From: Oceaniglobus indicus
GTDB taxonomy: Bacteria > Pseudomonadota > Alphaproteobacteria > Rhodobacterales > Rhodobacteraceae
Assembly (NCBI RefSeq): GCF_002751875.1
Contig: NZ_NMZM01000003.1
Coordinates: 62,001-126,000 of the forward strand
Length of the DNA: 64,000 bases
Direction: 5' to 3'
A program made the position numbers and the translations under genes. Each line of letters begins with the position of its first letter. Position 1 is the first letter of the stretch. Below, one piece after another: positions 38,639 to 46,147 of this stretch. The notes below the pieces were generated by a model. It did no database searches. It was not told the DNA's origin and saw only the letters and a program-made list of their open reading frames with translations.

Positions 38639-39526
38639 ATGGCCGATTATTCAATCCACGTTCTGGAATACAGCTATGTGCCGGAATACCACAAAAGCGG
38701 CGTGCTTTATGGCGCGCACAACGAAGGCTATGTGAAACTGCCTTATTGTTATGTCCTGATCCGCAGCGCCGACCATGTCGCGCTGGTGGATGTCGGATAC
38801 AACCACAAGGATTACGGTCAGCATCTGGCCGAAAAGTTCGGCGTGGAGAACTGGCGCTCACCCAAGGTCGTGCTGGCCGAGATGGGCCTGACCCCCGAGG
38901 ACGTGGACACCATCTTCGTCACCCACGCCCACTTCGACCACTTCGGCAACGTCGAGGATTTTCCGAACGCCACCTTCTATATCCAGCGCGAGGAGATCGA
39001 GAAATGGGTCTGGGCCATGTCCCTGCCCGACCGTCTGAAATGGATGATGATCGCGGTCGATCCGTCGGACGTGCTGCGTGGCGTGAATCTTGCCGCACAG
39101 GGGCGTTTGCGCACCGTCGAAGGGTCGGTCGAAAACGTGCTGCCGGGGATCGATCTGCATCTGGCGAAGGACAGCCACACCTTCGGGTCGATGTGGGTCA
39201 CCGTGCGCAACGACGGCAAGGCCCAGTCGGACGACACATGGGTTCTGGCCGGCGATCTGGTCTATCAGTTCACCAACATCAAGAACGACGGCTCGGTCGT
39301 CGGTGTGGATGAGATGTACACCCCCGTCGGCCTGGCGTTGGGGTCACAGATGAACCTGCTGCTGGCGACCGAAGAGATGATGAAGCAGACCGGCTATGAC
39401 GCCCACCGGGTCATCCCGATCCACGAGGAAGGTCTGGCCGACACCTTCCCCTGCCGCATCTCCGACGAAGGTCTGCGGATCAGCGAAATCTGCCTCGCCG
39501 ACGGGGCAGAGTCCTTCGTGAAATGA
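38639..39526 (+). CDS. Metallo-beta-lactamase-fold hydrolase (AHL-lactonase type)
   Basis: 295 residues from MADYSIHVLEYSYVPEYHKS (GGGAG upstream). The dinuclear metal motif HxHxDH is present as VTHAHFDHFGN. The third-domain His and Asp ligands fit KDSHTFGSMWVTV and VLAGDLVYQF, and the last His fits VIPIHEEGLA. Family members hydrolyse lactones, including N-acyl-homoserine lactones and sugar lactones. Next to dehydrogenases that would make a lactone, a sugar lactonase role is the best guess; quorum quenching is the alternative. Confidence 0.85.
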   Translation: MADYSIHVLEYSYVPEYHKSGVLYGAHNEGYVKLPYCYVLIRSADHVALVDVGYNHKDYGQHLAEKFGVENWRSPKVVLAEMGLTPEDVDTIFVTHAHFDHFGNVEDFPNATFYIQREEIEKWVWAMSLPDRLKWMMIAVDPSDVLRGVNLAAQGRLRTVEGSVENVLPGIDLHLAKDSHTFGSMWVTVRNDGKAQSDDTWVLAGDLVYQFTNIKNDGSVVGVDEMYTPVGLALGSQMNLLLATEEMMKQTGYDAHRVIPIHEEGLADTFPCRISDEGLRISEICLADGAESFVK

Positions 39527-40473
39527 GCGGGAAAACCATGGGCGACGGTGGCATCGCCATCGTCGGCGCGGGGCTGGTCGGGATCGGCTGGGCGATCGTC
39601 TTCGCCCGGGCCGGTCTGACCGTGCGGGTCCATGACCGCGATGCCGACCGGCTGACCGCGGTGCCGGACCTGATGCGCCGGTCACTGGACGATCTGCACG
39701 ACGCCGGGCTGATCGACGATCCCGACGCGGTGATCGCCCGCGTCTCGTGCCACGCCGACCTGGGCGACGCGGCGGGCGATGTCGATTACATCCAGGAATC
39801 GGTGCTGGAACGGGTCGAGGTCAAGCGCGAACTCTATGAACGGCTCGACACCGTTCTGGCCGATCATACCATCGTCGGCTCGTCCTCTTCTGGCATCCCC
39901 GCCTCGGCCTTTACCGAAGGGTTGGGCATCGCGCCCCGCTGCCTGGTGGCGCATCCGGTCAACCCGCCCTACCTGGCCCGCATCGTCGAGGTCGTCCCCG
40001 CCCCCTGGACCCTGCCCGAAACGGTGGAGGCCGTGCACGCCCTGATGCACCGCGTCGATCAGCATCCGATCCGGGTCAACCGCGAGCTTGAGGGGTTCGT
40101 TCTGAACCGGCTTCAGGGGGCGCTGTTGCGCGAGGCCTGGGCGCTGTATGACGAAGGATATTGTTCGTTGGCCGATCTGGACGCCACGGTGTCCGAAGGT
40201 CTTGGCCTGCGCTGGTCATTCATGGGACCGTTTGAAACCATAGACCTGAACGCGCCGGGCGGCATTGCCGATTACGCCGAACGGCTGGGTGGACTGTATC
40301 TATCGGTGGCCCGCGATCGCACCGATCCGCAACCCTGGAGCGCGGATCTGATCAAGCGGGTCGAGGCGGAGCGCCGCCAGACGCTGCCGGCCCAGGATCT
40401 GGGCGCACGCGGGGCATGGCGCGACCGGCGATTGATGGCGCTGGCCGCCCATCGCAGGACGCAGGACGTCTGA
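39523..40473 (+). CDS. 3-hydroxyacyl-CoA-dehydrogenase-like NAD enzyme (L-gulonate 3-dehydrogenase type)
   Basis: 316 residues. The N-terminal Rossmann domain has GAGLVGIGWAIVFARAGLTV. The conserved catalytic-site strand and loop are SSSSGIPASAF and VAHPVNPPYLARIVEVVPAP, the pattern of lambda-crystallin and L-gulonate 3-dehydrogenases rather than fatty-acid HADs. The C-terminal domain is present in short form (LEGFVLNRLQGALLREAWAL). It probably oxidises a C3 hydroxyl of a sugar acid to the 3-keto acid with NAD. Its start overlaps the MBL stop by four bases, so lactone opening and acid oxidation may be consecutive steps. Confidence 0.83.
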   Translation: MSGKTMGDGGIAIVGAGLVGIGWAIVFARAGLTVRVHDRDADRLTAVPDLMRRSLDDLHDAGLIDDPDAVIARVSCHADLGDAAGDVDYIQESVLERVEVKRELYERLDTVLADHTIVGSSSSGIPASAFTEGLGIAPRCLVAHPVNPPYLARIVEVVPAPWTLPETVEAVHALMHRVDQHPIRVNRELEGFVLNRLQGALLREAWALYDEGYCSLADLDATVSEGLGLRWSFMGPFETIDLNAPGGIADYAERLGGLYLSVARDRTDPQPWSADLIKRVEAERRQTLPAQDLGARGAWRDRRLMALAAHRRTQDV

Positions 40474-40549
40474 TTCGCCGAGAATCTTGAAATTATCCGA
40501 CCTCGTCAAGTTTTGAGCCATGCTTGACGCAGGATCATCGCTCGGCGAA
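40474..40549. promoter_or_regulatory. Nested inverted repeats before the SDR gene
   Basis: Directly after the previous stop, TTCGCCGAG (40474-40482) pairs perfectly with CTCGGCGAA (40541-40549). Inside lies CGTCAAG (40504-40510), which pairs perfectly with CTTGACG (40523-40529). TCAAG at 40506-40510 could also pair with CTTGA at 40486-40490, so two exclusive hairpins are possible. It could be an operator region or an RNA switch/attenuator before the SDR gene. Confidence 0.55.
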
Positions 40550-40582
40550 GGTGCGGCAAAGTAACCTGGAGGAGACCCGAAG

Positions 40583-41320
40583 ATGACACAGATCGCACTC
40601 GTGACCGGAGGCGGCTCAGGCGTGGGCCGGGCCTGCGCATTGGAACTGGCGAAACGCGGCGCCCATGTCATCGTCACCGGACGCCGGCCCGAACCCCTGG
40701 ACGAAACCGTTCAGATGATGGGCAAGGGCAGCGCGATTCCCTGCGACATCACGAAACCCGAAGAGGCCGACGCGCTGTTCGCAAAGATCAAGGCCGACCA
40801 CGGGCGGCTGGACGTGCTGTTCAACAACGCCGGCGTCAACGTCAAGAATCAGCCGGTCGGCGATGTCCCGGTGGAAGACTGGCTTTACACGATCAACGTC
40901 AACGTCAACGGCGCCTTCATCGCCGCCCGCGGCGCGTTCATCATGATGCGCGATCAGGATCCCCAGGGCGGGCGGATCATCAACAACGGGTCGATCTCGG
41001 CCTATGTGCCGCGGCCCGGGTCGGCCCCCTATACCGCGTCCAAGCACGCGATCACCGGCCTGACGCGCAGCCTGTCGCTGGACGGTCGCCCCTATGACAT
41101 CGCCTGCGGGCAGATCGACATCGGCAATGCCGCATCCGAGATGACATCGAAGATGGGCGGCGGCGTGGCCCAGGCCGATCTGTCGATCAAGCCCGAACCG
41201 GTCATGGACGTCCAGCACGTCGCCGATGCCGTGGCCCACATGGCCAGCCTGCCCCTGTCGGCCAACGTGCAATTCATGACCGTGATGGCCACCAAGATGC
41301 CGTTCATCGGCCGCGGCTGA
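40583..41320 (+). CDS. Short-chain dehydrogenase/reductase
   Basis: 245 residues, a classical SDR. Cofactor motif TGGGSGVGRACALEL (TGxxxGxG), NNAG at residues ~85-88, and catalytic Ser-Tyr-Lys in NNGSISAYVPRPGSAPYTAS followed by K. NAD- or NADP-dependent oxidoreduction of a sugar, polyol or keto acid is likely. A strong GGAGGAG site precedes the ATG. It lies 109 bases after the gulonate-dehydrogenase-like gene, across structured DNA, so it may be differently controlled from the rest of unit 1. Confidence 0.9.
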   Translation: MTQIALVTGGGSGVGRACALELAKRGAHVIVTGRRPEPLDETVQMMGKGSAIPCDITKPEEADALFAKIKADHGRLDVLFNNAGVNVKNQPVGDVPVEDWLYTINVNVNGAFIAARGAFIMMRDQDPQGGRIINNGSISAYVPRPGSAPYTASKHAITGLTRSLSLDGRPYDIACGQIDIGNAASEMTSKMGGGVAQADLSIKPEPVMDVQHVADAVAHMASLPLSANVQFMTVMATKMPFIGRG

Positions 41321-41388
41321 CCCATCGGCGCCGGGTGTATCCGCCCGGCGCCGACACCGAAACGGGATTGATTTCGCATGGGATCCGG

Positions 41389-41400
41389 CATACTGGTATG
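41389..41400. promoter_or_regulatory. Palindrome upstream of the FadR-type regulator gene
   Basis: CATACTGGTATG is an inverted repeat (CATAC/GTATG) 34 bases before the regulator start. It is flanked by GATTGA and TCAATC, a second inverted pair. It could be the autoregulatory operator of the FadR-family gene that follows. I saw no second copy before the transport genes. Confidence 0.4.
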
Positions 41401-41434
41401 GTCAATCAACCACTGACGGGAGGCAGCGGCGGAT

Positions 41435-42193
41435 ATGGTGCAGACCAACGCACAGGATCTGGCAGGCCAGACCGGTCTGATCGGGTCCGTGTCACGCTCG
41501 ACCGTGCGCGACGTGATCGCCGGAAAGCTGGCCGCGCTGATCGCCTCGGGGGTGCTTTCGGTCGGTGACGAACTGCCCGGCGAACGCGAATTGGCCTCGG
41601 CGTTGTCGGTCAGCCGCGAAACCGTGCGTGGCGCGGTTCAGATCCTTGCGGCCCACGGCATCCTGAAGGTCGCCCACGGTGCACGCACGACGGTTGCGAA
41701 ATCCGACCTCGGCGGGTTTGCGGTGCAGACCGCCCATGCCCGCGCGGTCCAGAGCTATGACCTCGAATCCGTTCATGCCGCCCGTCTGCTGGTGGAACGC
41801 CAGGTGGTGCGCGACGCGGCGCGCGAGATCGGCGAACGCACCCTGGGCCAGTTGCGCAGGTCGCTGAAGGCGCAGGCCGATTGCCTGGACGATCCGGTGC
41901 GGTTTCTGCTGTGCGACCGGGAATTTCACCTGCTGATCTATCGCGCCTGCGGCAACCCGCTGTTGGCCGACATGGCGACCGATCTTTACAATTACCTGCT
42001 GGAATACCGCCGCCGCATCGTCGCGCGCGCCGGCTCCATCCAGGCCAGCATCGCCGATCACCACGATATCTTCGCTGCCCTCGAAGCGCACGACGAAGAG
42101 GCCGCCGCGATCGCCTTCGGGCATCACGAAATGCGGATCTACAAGACGACCAAGGCCTTCCTGGCCGCCGACAAACCCGGCGCCACGGCCTGA
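41435..42193 (+). CDS. GntR/FadR-family transcriptional regulator
   Basis: 252 residues. The winged helix-turn-helix is clear (SVGDELPGERELASALSVSR, then ETVRGAVQILAAHGILKV). The C-terminal FCD helical ligand domain follows, with metal-site His and Arg candidates (FLLCDREFHLLIYRACGNPL, SIADHHDIFAALEAHDEEAA). FCD regulators usually sense sugar acids or carboxylates. It heads unit 2 and is 48 bases before the binding-protein gene, so it probably controls uptake and use of that unit's substrate. Confidence 0.9.
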   Translation: MVQTNAQDLAGQTGLIGSVSRSTVRDVIAGKLAALIASGVLSVGDELPGERELASALSVSRETVRGAVQILAAHGILKVAHGARTTVAKSDLGGFAVQTAHARAVQSYDLESVHAARLLVERQVVRDAAREIGERTLGQLRRSLKAQADCLDDPVRFLLCDREFHLLIYRACGNPLLADMATDLYNYLLEYRRRIVARAGSIQASIADHHDIFAALEAHDEEAAAIAFGHHEMRIYKTTKAFLAADKPGATA

Positions 42194-42241
42194 CACTTCA
42201 ACGGACCGCACCAAAGCGGTCGCACTCTGGGAGGAGACCAC

Positions 42242-43219
42242 ATGATGAAACGACGCATATTCGGACTTGCCGCAGCCGCCTGTGCCACGTTGGCACTGAG
42301 CGCACCCTTCGCGCAGGCCCAGGACAAGGGCGAGCTTGTCTACATGACGCCCGGCCTCGATCTGGCGTTCTGGCGCTATGTCTCGGAAGGCGTGAAATCC
42401 GTGGCCGAGGAAAACGGCTATGGCTTCTCGGCGCTGGATTCCACCAACGATCCGCAGACCCAGTTGCAGAACGCGCAGGACGCCGTGGCGCGCGGTGTCG
42501 CCGGCATCGTGCTGTCGCCCACCGACAGTTCGACCGCCCCCGCCATCCTGACCCTGGCCAAGGACGCGGGCATCCCCGTGGTGATCGCCGACATCGGCAC
42601 CGACAGCGGCGAATACGTCTCGCTGATCGGATCGAACAACTATGAGGGCGCCAACGGCGTCGGCAAGGCGCTGGCCGAAGCGATGAAGGCGGACGGCAAG
42701 GAAGACGGATCGGTCGGGATCATCGGCATCTCGCAGGCCCGTCTGAACGGGCAGGCCCGCACCAAGGGCTTCAAGGACGCGATGGCCGACGCCGGCATCA
42801 CCAAGGACGCCGGGTTGCAGCAGATGCAGGCCTATACCGCCGACGAGACGTTCAAGTTCACCCAGGACATGATCACGTCGAACCCGGACATGACCGGCAT
42901 GTTCGTCCAGACCGACGGCCCCACGCTGGGCGCGCTTCAGGCGATCAAATCGGCCCGCATGACCGGCGAAGTCCTGGTTGGCGCGTTCGACGGCATCCCC
43001 GAATTCGTGCCGCTTCTGCAATCGGGCGACATCGTCGTGGCCGGGATGCAGCAGCCCTATCTGATGGGCGTACGCTCGGCCGAGGCGATGGTCGAACATC
43101 TGGACGGTGGCACCCCCGAAAAGGAGATCACCGTGCCGATCCTGATCGTGACCTCGGACAACATCGAAGAGATGCTGCCGACGATCAAGGAAACCGTTTT
43201 CGCCAACGAAATCGAGTGA
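42242..43219 (+). CDS. Periplasmic sugar-binding protein of the second ABC importer
   Basis: 325 residues with a signal peptide (LAAAACATLALSAPFAQAQ). Type I RbsB-like fold: LVYMTPGLDLAFWRYVSEGV, ALDSTNDPQTQLQNAQDAVA, GIVLSPTDSSTAPAILTLAK and DAGIPVVIADIGTDSGEYVS. GGAGGAG precedes paired ATG codons. It feeds the permease encoded at 45.2-46.1 kb. The ligand is unknown; the ApnL and DenD neighbours suggest apiose, its acid or lactone, or a tetrose/tetronate. A hairpin follows, as after the first binding-protein gene. Confidence 0.9.
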   Translation: MMKRRIFGLAAAACATLALSAPFAQAQDKGELVYMTPGLDLAFWRYVSEGVKSVAEENGYGFSALDSTNDPQTQLQNAQDAVARGVAGIVLSPTDSSTAPAILTLAKDAGIPVVIADIGTDSGEYVSLIGSNNYEGANGVGKALAEAMKADGKEDGSVGIIGISQARLNGQARTKGFKDAMADAGITKDAGLQQMQAYTADETFKFTQDMITSNPDMTGMFVQTDGPTLGALQAIKSARMTGEVLVGAFDGIPEFVPLLQSGDIVVAGMQQPYLMGVRSAEAMVEHLDGGTPEKEITVPILIVTSDNIEEMLPTIKETVFANEIE

Positions 43220-43228
43220 CGCAACTCC

Positions 43229-43252
43229 GGGCGGCCCCCCACGGGGTCGCCC
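43229..43252 (+). terminator. Intra-operon hairpin after the second binding-protein gene
   Basis: GGGCGGCCCC and GGGGTCGCCC form a 10-bp stem (one G-U in RNA) with a 4-base loop, 10 bases past the stop, without a T-run. The position matches the hairpin behind the first binding-protein gene. Confidence 0.65.
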
Positions 43253-43268
43253 GATCGGCGAGGCCGCA

Positions 43269-45164
43269 ATGACGCACCATGACACCGAAACACGCGCGGC
43301 GCCGCTGTTGTCCGCCCGCGGCGTGTCGAAGACGTTCGGCAGCACCAAGGCGCTGGTGGATGCCTCGATCGACCTGCGCCCCGGCGAGGTTTGCGGCCTG
43401 CTGGGCGCCAACGGTGCGGGCAAGTCCACCCTGTCGCGGATCATTTCCGGCCACATCGCGCCCACCGGCGGCGAACTGACCCTGGGCGGCAAACCCTTTG
43501 CCATCACGTCGACGCGCGATGCCTTCAACAGCGGCATCGCCCTTGTCGCGCAGGAAACCAGCCTGGCGCCCGACATGAACGTGCTGGAAAACATCTTCCT
43601 GCCCGATCTGGCCCGGCCCGGCCGGCTGTCCTTTGGCAAGCTGCGCGCGCGGGCCACGGAAATCCTGTTGTCGTTGGGCCACGATCACGCCCTGCCCCTG
43701 CATGCCGAGGTGCGCACCCTGTCGGCGGCCCAACGCCAGTTGGTCGAAATCGCCAAGGCGCTGGCGCTGGATGCGCGGCTGGTGATCTTCGACGAACCCA
43801 CCGCCTCGCTGTCCCCGACCGAGGTCGACAGCCTGTTCGACATCATGGCCAAGCTGCGCGACGACGGCCGCGCGCTGGCCTTCGTGTCGCATCGTCTGGA
43901 AGAGGTGTTCGCGATCACCGATCGCGTCACGATCCTGCGCGAGGGCACGACCGTGGCCGAAGACGTGGCGACGGCGGATCTGACCCAGAACGACATCATC
44001 CGCCACATGGTGGGCAAGGACATCGGTGCGATCTATGACGTGCGCCGCGACGGCTATGCCATGACCGACGCACCGGTGTTCGAGGTCAAGCACCTCAAGG
44101 CCGAACCCTGGGTGCGCGACATCTCGTTTTCGGTGAGGGGTGGCGAAATCCTGGGCCTTGGCGGTCTGGTCGGCGCCGGGCGCAGCGAAGCGGCCGAAGC
44201 GATTTTCGGTCTGCGCGCGCGCCAGGGCGGCGAGATTTTCGTCAACGGCACGCAGGTGCACCCCAGACGCCCGGCCGAGGCGGTCCGCCACGGCCTGGGC
44301 TTTGTCGCGGAAGACCGACGCGCCCAGAACATCGTGCCCGACCTGTCGGTGCGCGAGAACCTGCTGCTGGCCCAGATGGGGCGGCACAAGGGGTTCGGGC
44401 GCGGATTTTCCGCCGTGCGCGAGAAAATGGAAACCCTGATCGGACAGCTGGGCCTGCCCGCCGACCGGCTGGATCAAAGCCTGCTGAACTATTCCGGGGG
44501 CATGCAGCAGAAGATCATCATCGCCCGCTGGCTGCTGATCGAACCGCGCATCCTGATCCTGGACGAGCCGACCAAGGGCGTCGACATCGGCACCCGTTCG
44601 TCGATCTACAAGCTGTTACAGGAGGTCGCGGATGCCGGGGTCGCCGTCGTCGTGATCTCGTCGGACTTCGAGGAATTGCTGGGCATCTGCGAACGCATCG
44701 TGGTGGTGTCGGACGGGTTCACCATCGCCGATCTGCCCAAGGACAAGCTGAGCGAAGAAAAGCTGACCCTGCTGGCCGCGCCGCGCACATCGACCGAACG
44801 CAACACCGCCGTGCTGCGCGACCTGTCCGACGCCCACAAGGGTCAGGCGTTCTGGACCCTGATCGACGGCGACGAATTGATCTGCCTTGCCGCCGTCACG
44901 CATCCCGACGGCCCCAAGACGGGCCTTGAGCCCGGCCAGGCCGTGCGCGCCGAAGACACCGCGATTCCGGCCGCCCTGGCCGCCCGGAACGACACGTTCA
45001 CGCCGGACGCCGACGGCATCGCCACCGCGCTGATCCAGTTGAAGGACCGGCGCGGGCACGACCTGGGCTGGATCGGCCTGACGGTGCAGGCCGACGCCCT
45101 GCCCGACATCGATGCCATCAAGACGCGGGTGGCACGCCTGACCCGCCCCGAACAGGAGAGCTGA
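43269..45164 (+). CDS. Sugar ABC importer ATPase with an extra C-terminal domain
   Basis: 631 residues, about 130 longer than RbsA-type ATPases. NBD1: GLLGANGAGKSTLSRI, LSAAQRQLVEIAKAL, LVIFDEPTASL. NBD2: GGLVGAGRSEAAEAIFG (degenerate Walker A), NYSGGMQQKIIIARWL, ILILDEPTKGVDIGT. After about residue 505 an additional domain follows (RDLSDAHKGQAFWTLIDGDE, LICLAAVTHPDGPKTG, AIPAALAARNDTFTPDADGI, GHDLGWIGLTVQADALPDID). Its alternating strands and the FWTLIDGDE / LGWIGLTV pattern look like a small GAF-like sensor, which is unusual for an importer ATPase. It could regulate transport by binding a metabolite; this is inference. Confidence 0.9.
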   Translation: MTHHDTETRAAPLLSARGVSKTFGSTKALVDASIDLRPGEVCGLLGANGAGKSTLSRIISGHIAPTGGELTLGGKPFAITSTRDAFNSGIALVAQETSLAPDMNVLENIFLPDLARPGRLSFGKLRARATEILLSLGHDHALPLHAEVRTLSAAQRQLVEIAKALALDARLVIFDEPTASLSPTEVDSLFDIMAKLRDDGRALAFVSHRLEEVFAITDRVTILREGTTVAEDVATADLTQNDIIRHMVGKDIGAIYDVRRDGYAMTDAPVFEVKHLKAEPWVRDISFSVRGGEILGLGGLVGAGRSEAAEAIFGLRARQGGEIFVNGTQVHPRRPAEAVRHGLGFVAEDRRAQNIVPDLSVRENLLLAQMGRHKGFGRGFSAVREKMETLIGQLGLPADRLDQSLLNYSGGMQQKIIIARWLLIEPRILILDEPTKGVDIGTRSSIYKLLQEVADAGVAVVVISSDFEELLGICERIVVVSDGFTIADLPKDKLSEEKLTLLAAPRTSTERNTAVLRDLSDAHKGQAFWTLIDGDELICLAAVTHPDGPKTGLEPGQAVRAEDTAIPAALAARNDTFTPDADGIATALIQLKDRRGHDLGWIGLTVQADALPDIDAIKTRVARLTRPEQES

Positions 45165-45167
45165 AAC

Positions 45168-46136
45168 TTGGCCACCACCGACACCAAACGTCCCAGTGTG
45201 CTGAACACGATCCTGCACAGCCTGGAATTCCGGATGCTGGGCCTCGCGCTGGTCCTGGCCATCGCGCTGTCGCTGCTGTCGCCGTATTTCCTGACCCAGC
45301 GCAACCTGTTCAACGTCATGGACCAATCGGTCGTGATCGGCATCGTCGCCGTCGGCATGACCTTCGTGATCCTGACCGGCGGGATCGACCTGTCGGTGGG
45401 GGCGATCTTCGGGCTGTGCGGCGTGGTCCTTGCGCTGGCGCTGAAGGAATACCCCATCGTGCTGGCCATTCCCATCGCGGTGGGGGCCGGCGCGCTGATC
45501 GGGTTGTTTTCCGGGGTGCTGATCGCGATCTTCGGGCTGGCGCCCTTCGTCGTCACACTGGGCGTCATGGCGATCGGGCGATCGCTGTCGTTCATCCTGT
45601 CGGGGCAACGGTCGCTGTCGGGACTGCCACCGGATTTGCAGAACATCGTCTATTCGTCGTTCCTCGGGATTCCGGCCAACGTTCTGTTTCTGATCGCGCT
45701 TTACGCCGCCGCGTGGCTTTACCTGACCTATACCAAGGGCGGGCGCACGATCTATGCCGTCGGCTCCAACGCCGAGGCGGCGCGGGCGGCGGGCCTGTCC
45801 ACCACGTTCTATTCCATCCTGCCCTACGTCGTGTCGGGCGCGTTGTCGGCCGTGGCGGTGACGTTTTCGCTGGCACAGATCATGTCGGCCGATCCGCTGG
45901 CGGGCAACCAGCTGGAACTGGACGCCATCGCCGCCGTCGTGATCGGGGGCGCGTCGCTCTATGGCGGGCGGGGATCGATCATCGGCACGCTGCTGGGCGT
46001 TCTGATCATGGTGATGATCCGCAACGGTCTGAACCTCATGGGAGTGTCGCCGTTCTGGCAGGGCTCGGCCATCGGCAGCATCATCATCCTGGCCCTGCTG
46101 GCCGAACGCCTGATCAATTGGCGCTCCACACGATGA
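45168..46136 (+). CDS. Sugar ABC importer permease (second system)
   Basis: 322 residues of the RbsC family: LFNVMDQSVVIGIVAVGMTF, VILTGGIDLSVGAIFGLCGV, IFGLAPFVVTLGVMAIGRSL and AAVVIGGASLYGGRGSIIGT. The start codon is TTG (45168) with AGGAG nine bases upstream, three bases after the ATPase stop; no ATG fits. A single permease suggests a homodimeric channel, unlike the first importer. It is followed within 11 bases by the apnL-like gene. Confidence 0.9.
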   Translation: MATTDTKRPSVLNTILHSLEFRMLGLALVLAIALSLLSPYFLTQRNLFNVMDQSVVIGIVAVGMTFVILTGGIDLSVGAIFGLCGVVLALALKEYPIVLAIPIAVGAGALIGLFSGVLIAIFGLAPFVVTLGVMAIGRSLSFILSGQRSLSGLPPDLQNIVYSSFLGIPANVLFLIALYAAAWLYLTYTKGGRTIYAVGSNAEAARAAGLSTTFYSILPYVVSGALSAVAVTFSLAQIMSADPLAGNQLELDAIAAVVIGGASLYGGRGSIIGTLLGVLIMVMIRNGLNLMGVSPFWQGSAIGSIIILALLAERLINWRSTR

Positions 46137-46147
46137 AAGGGGACACC

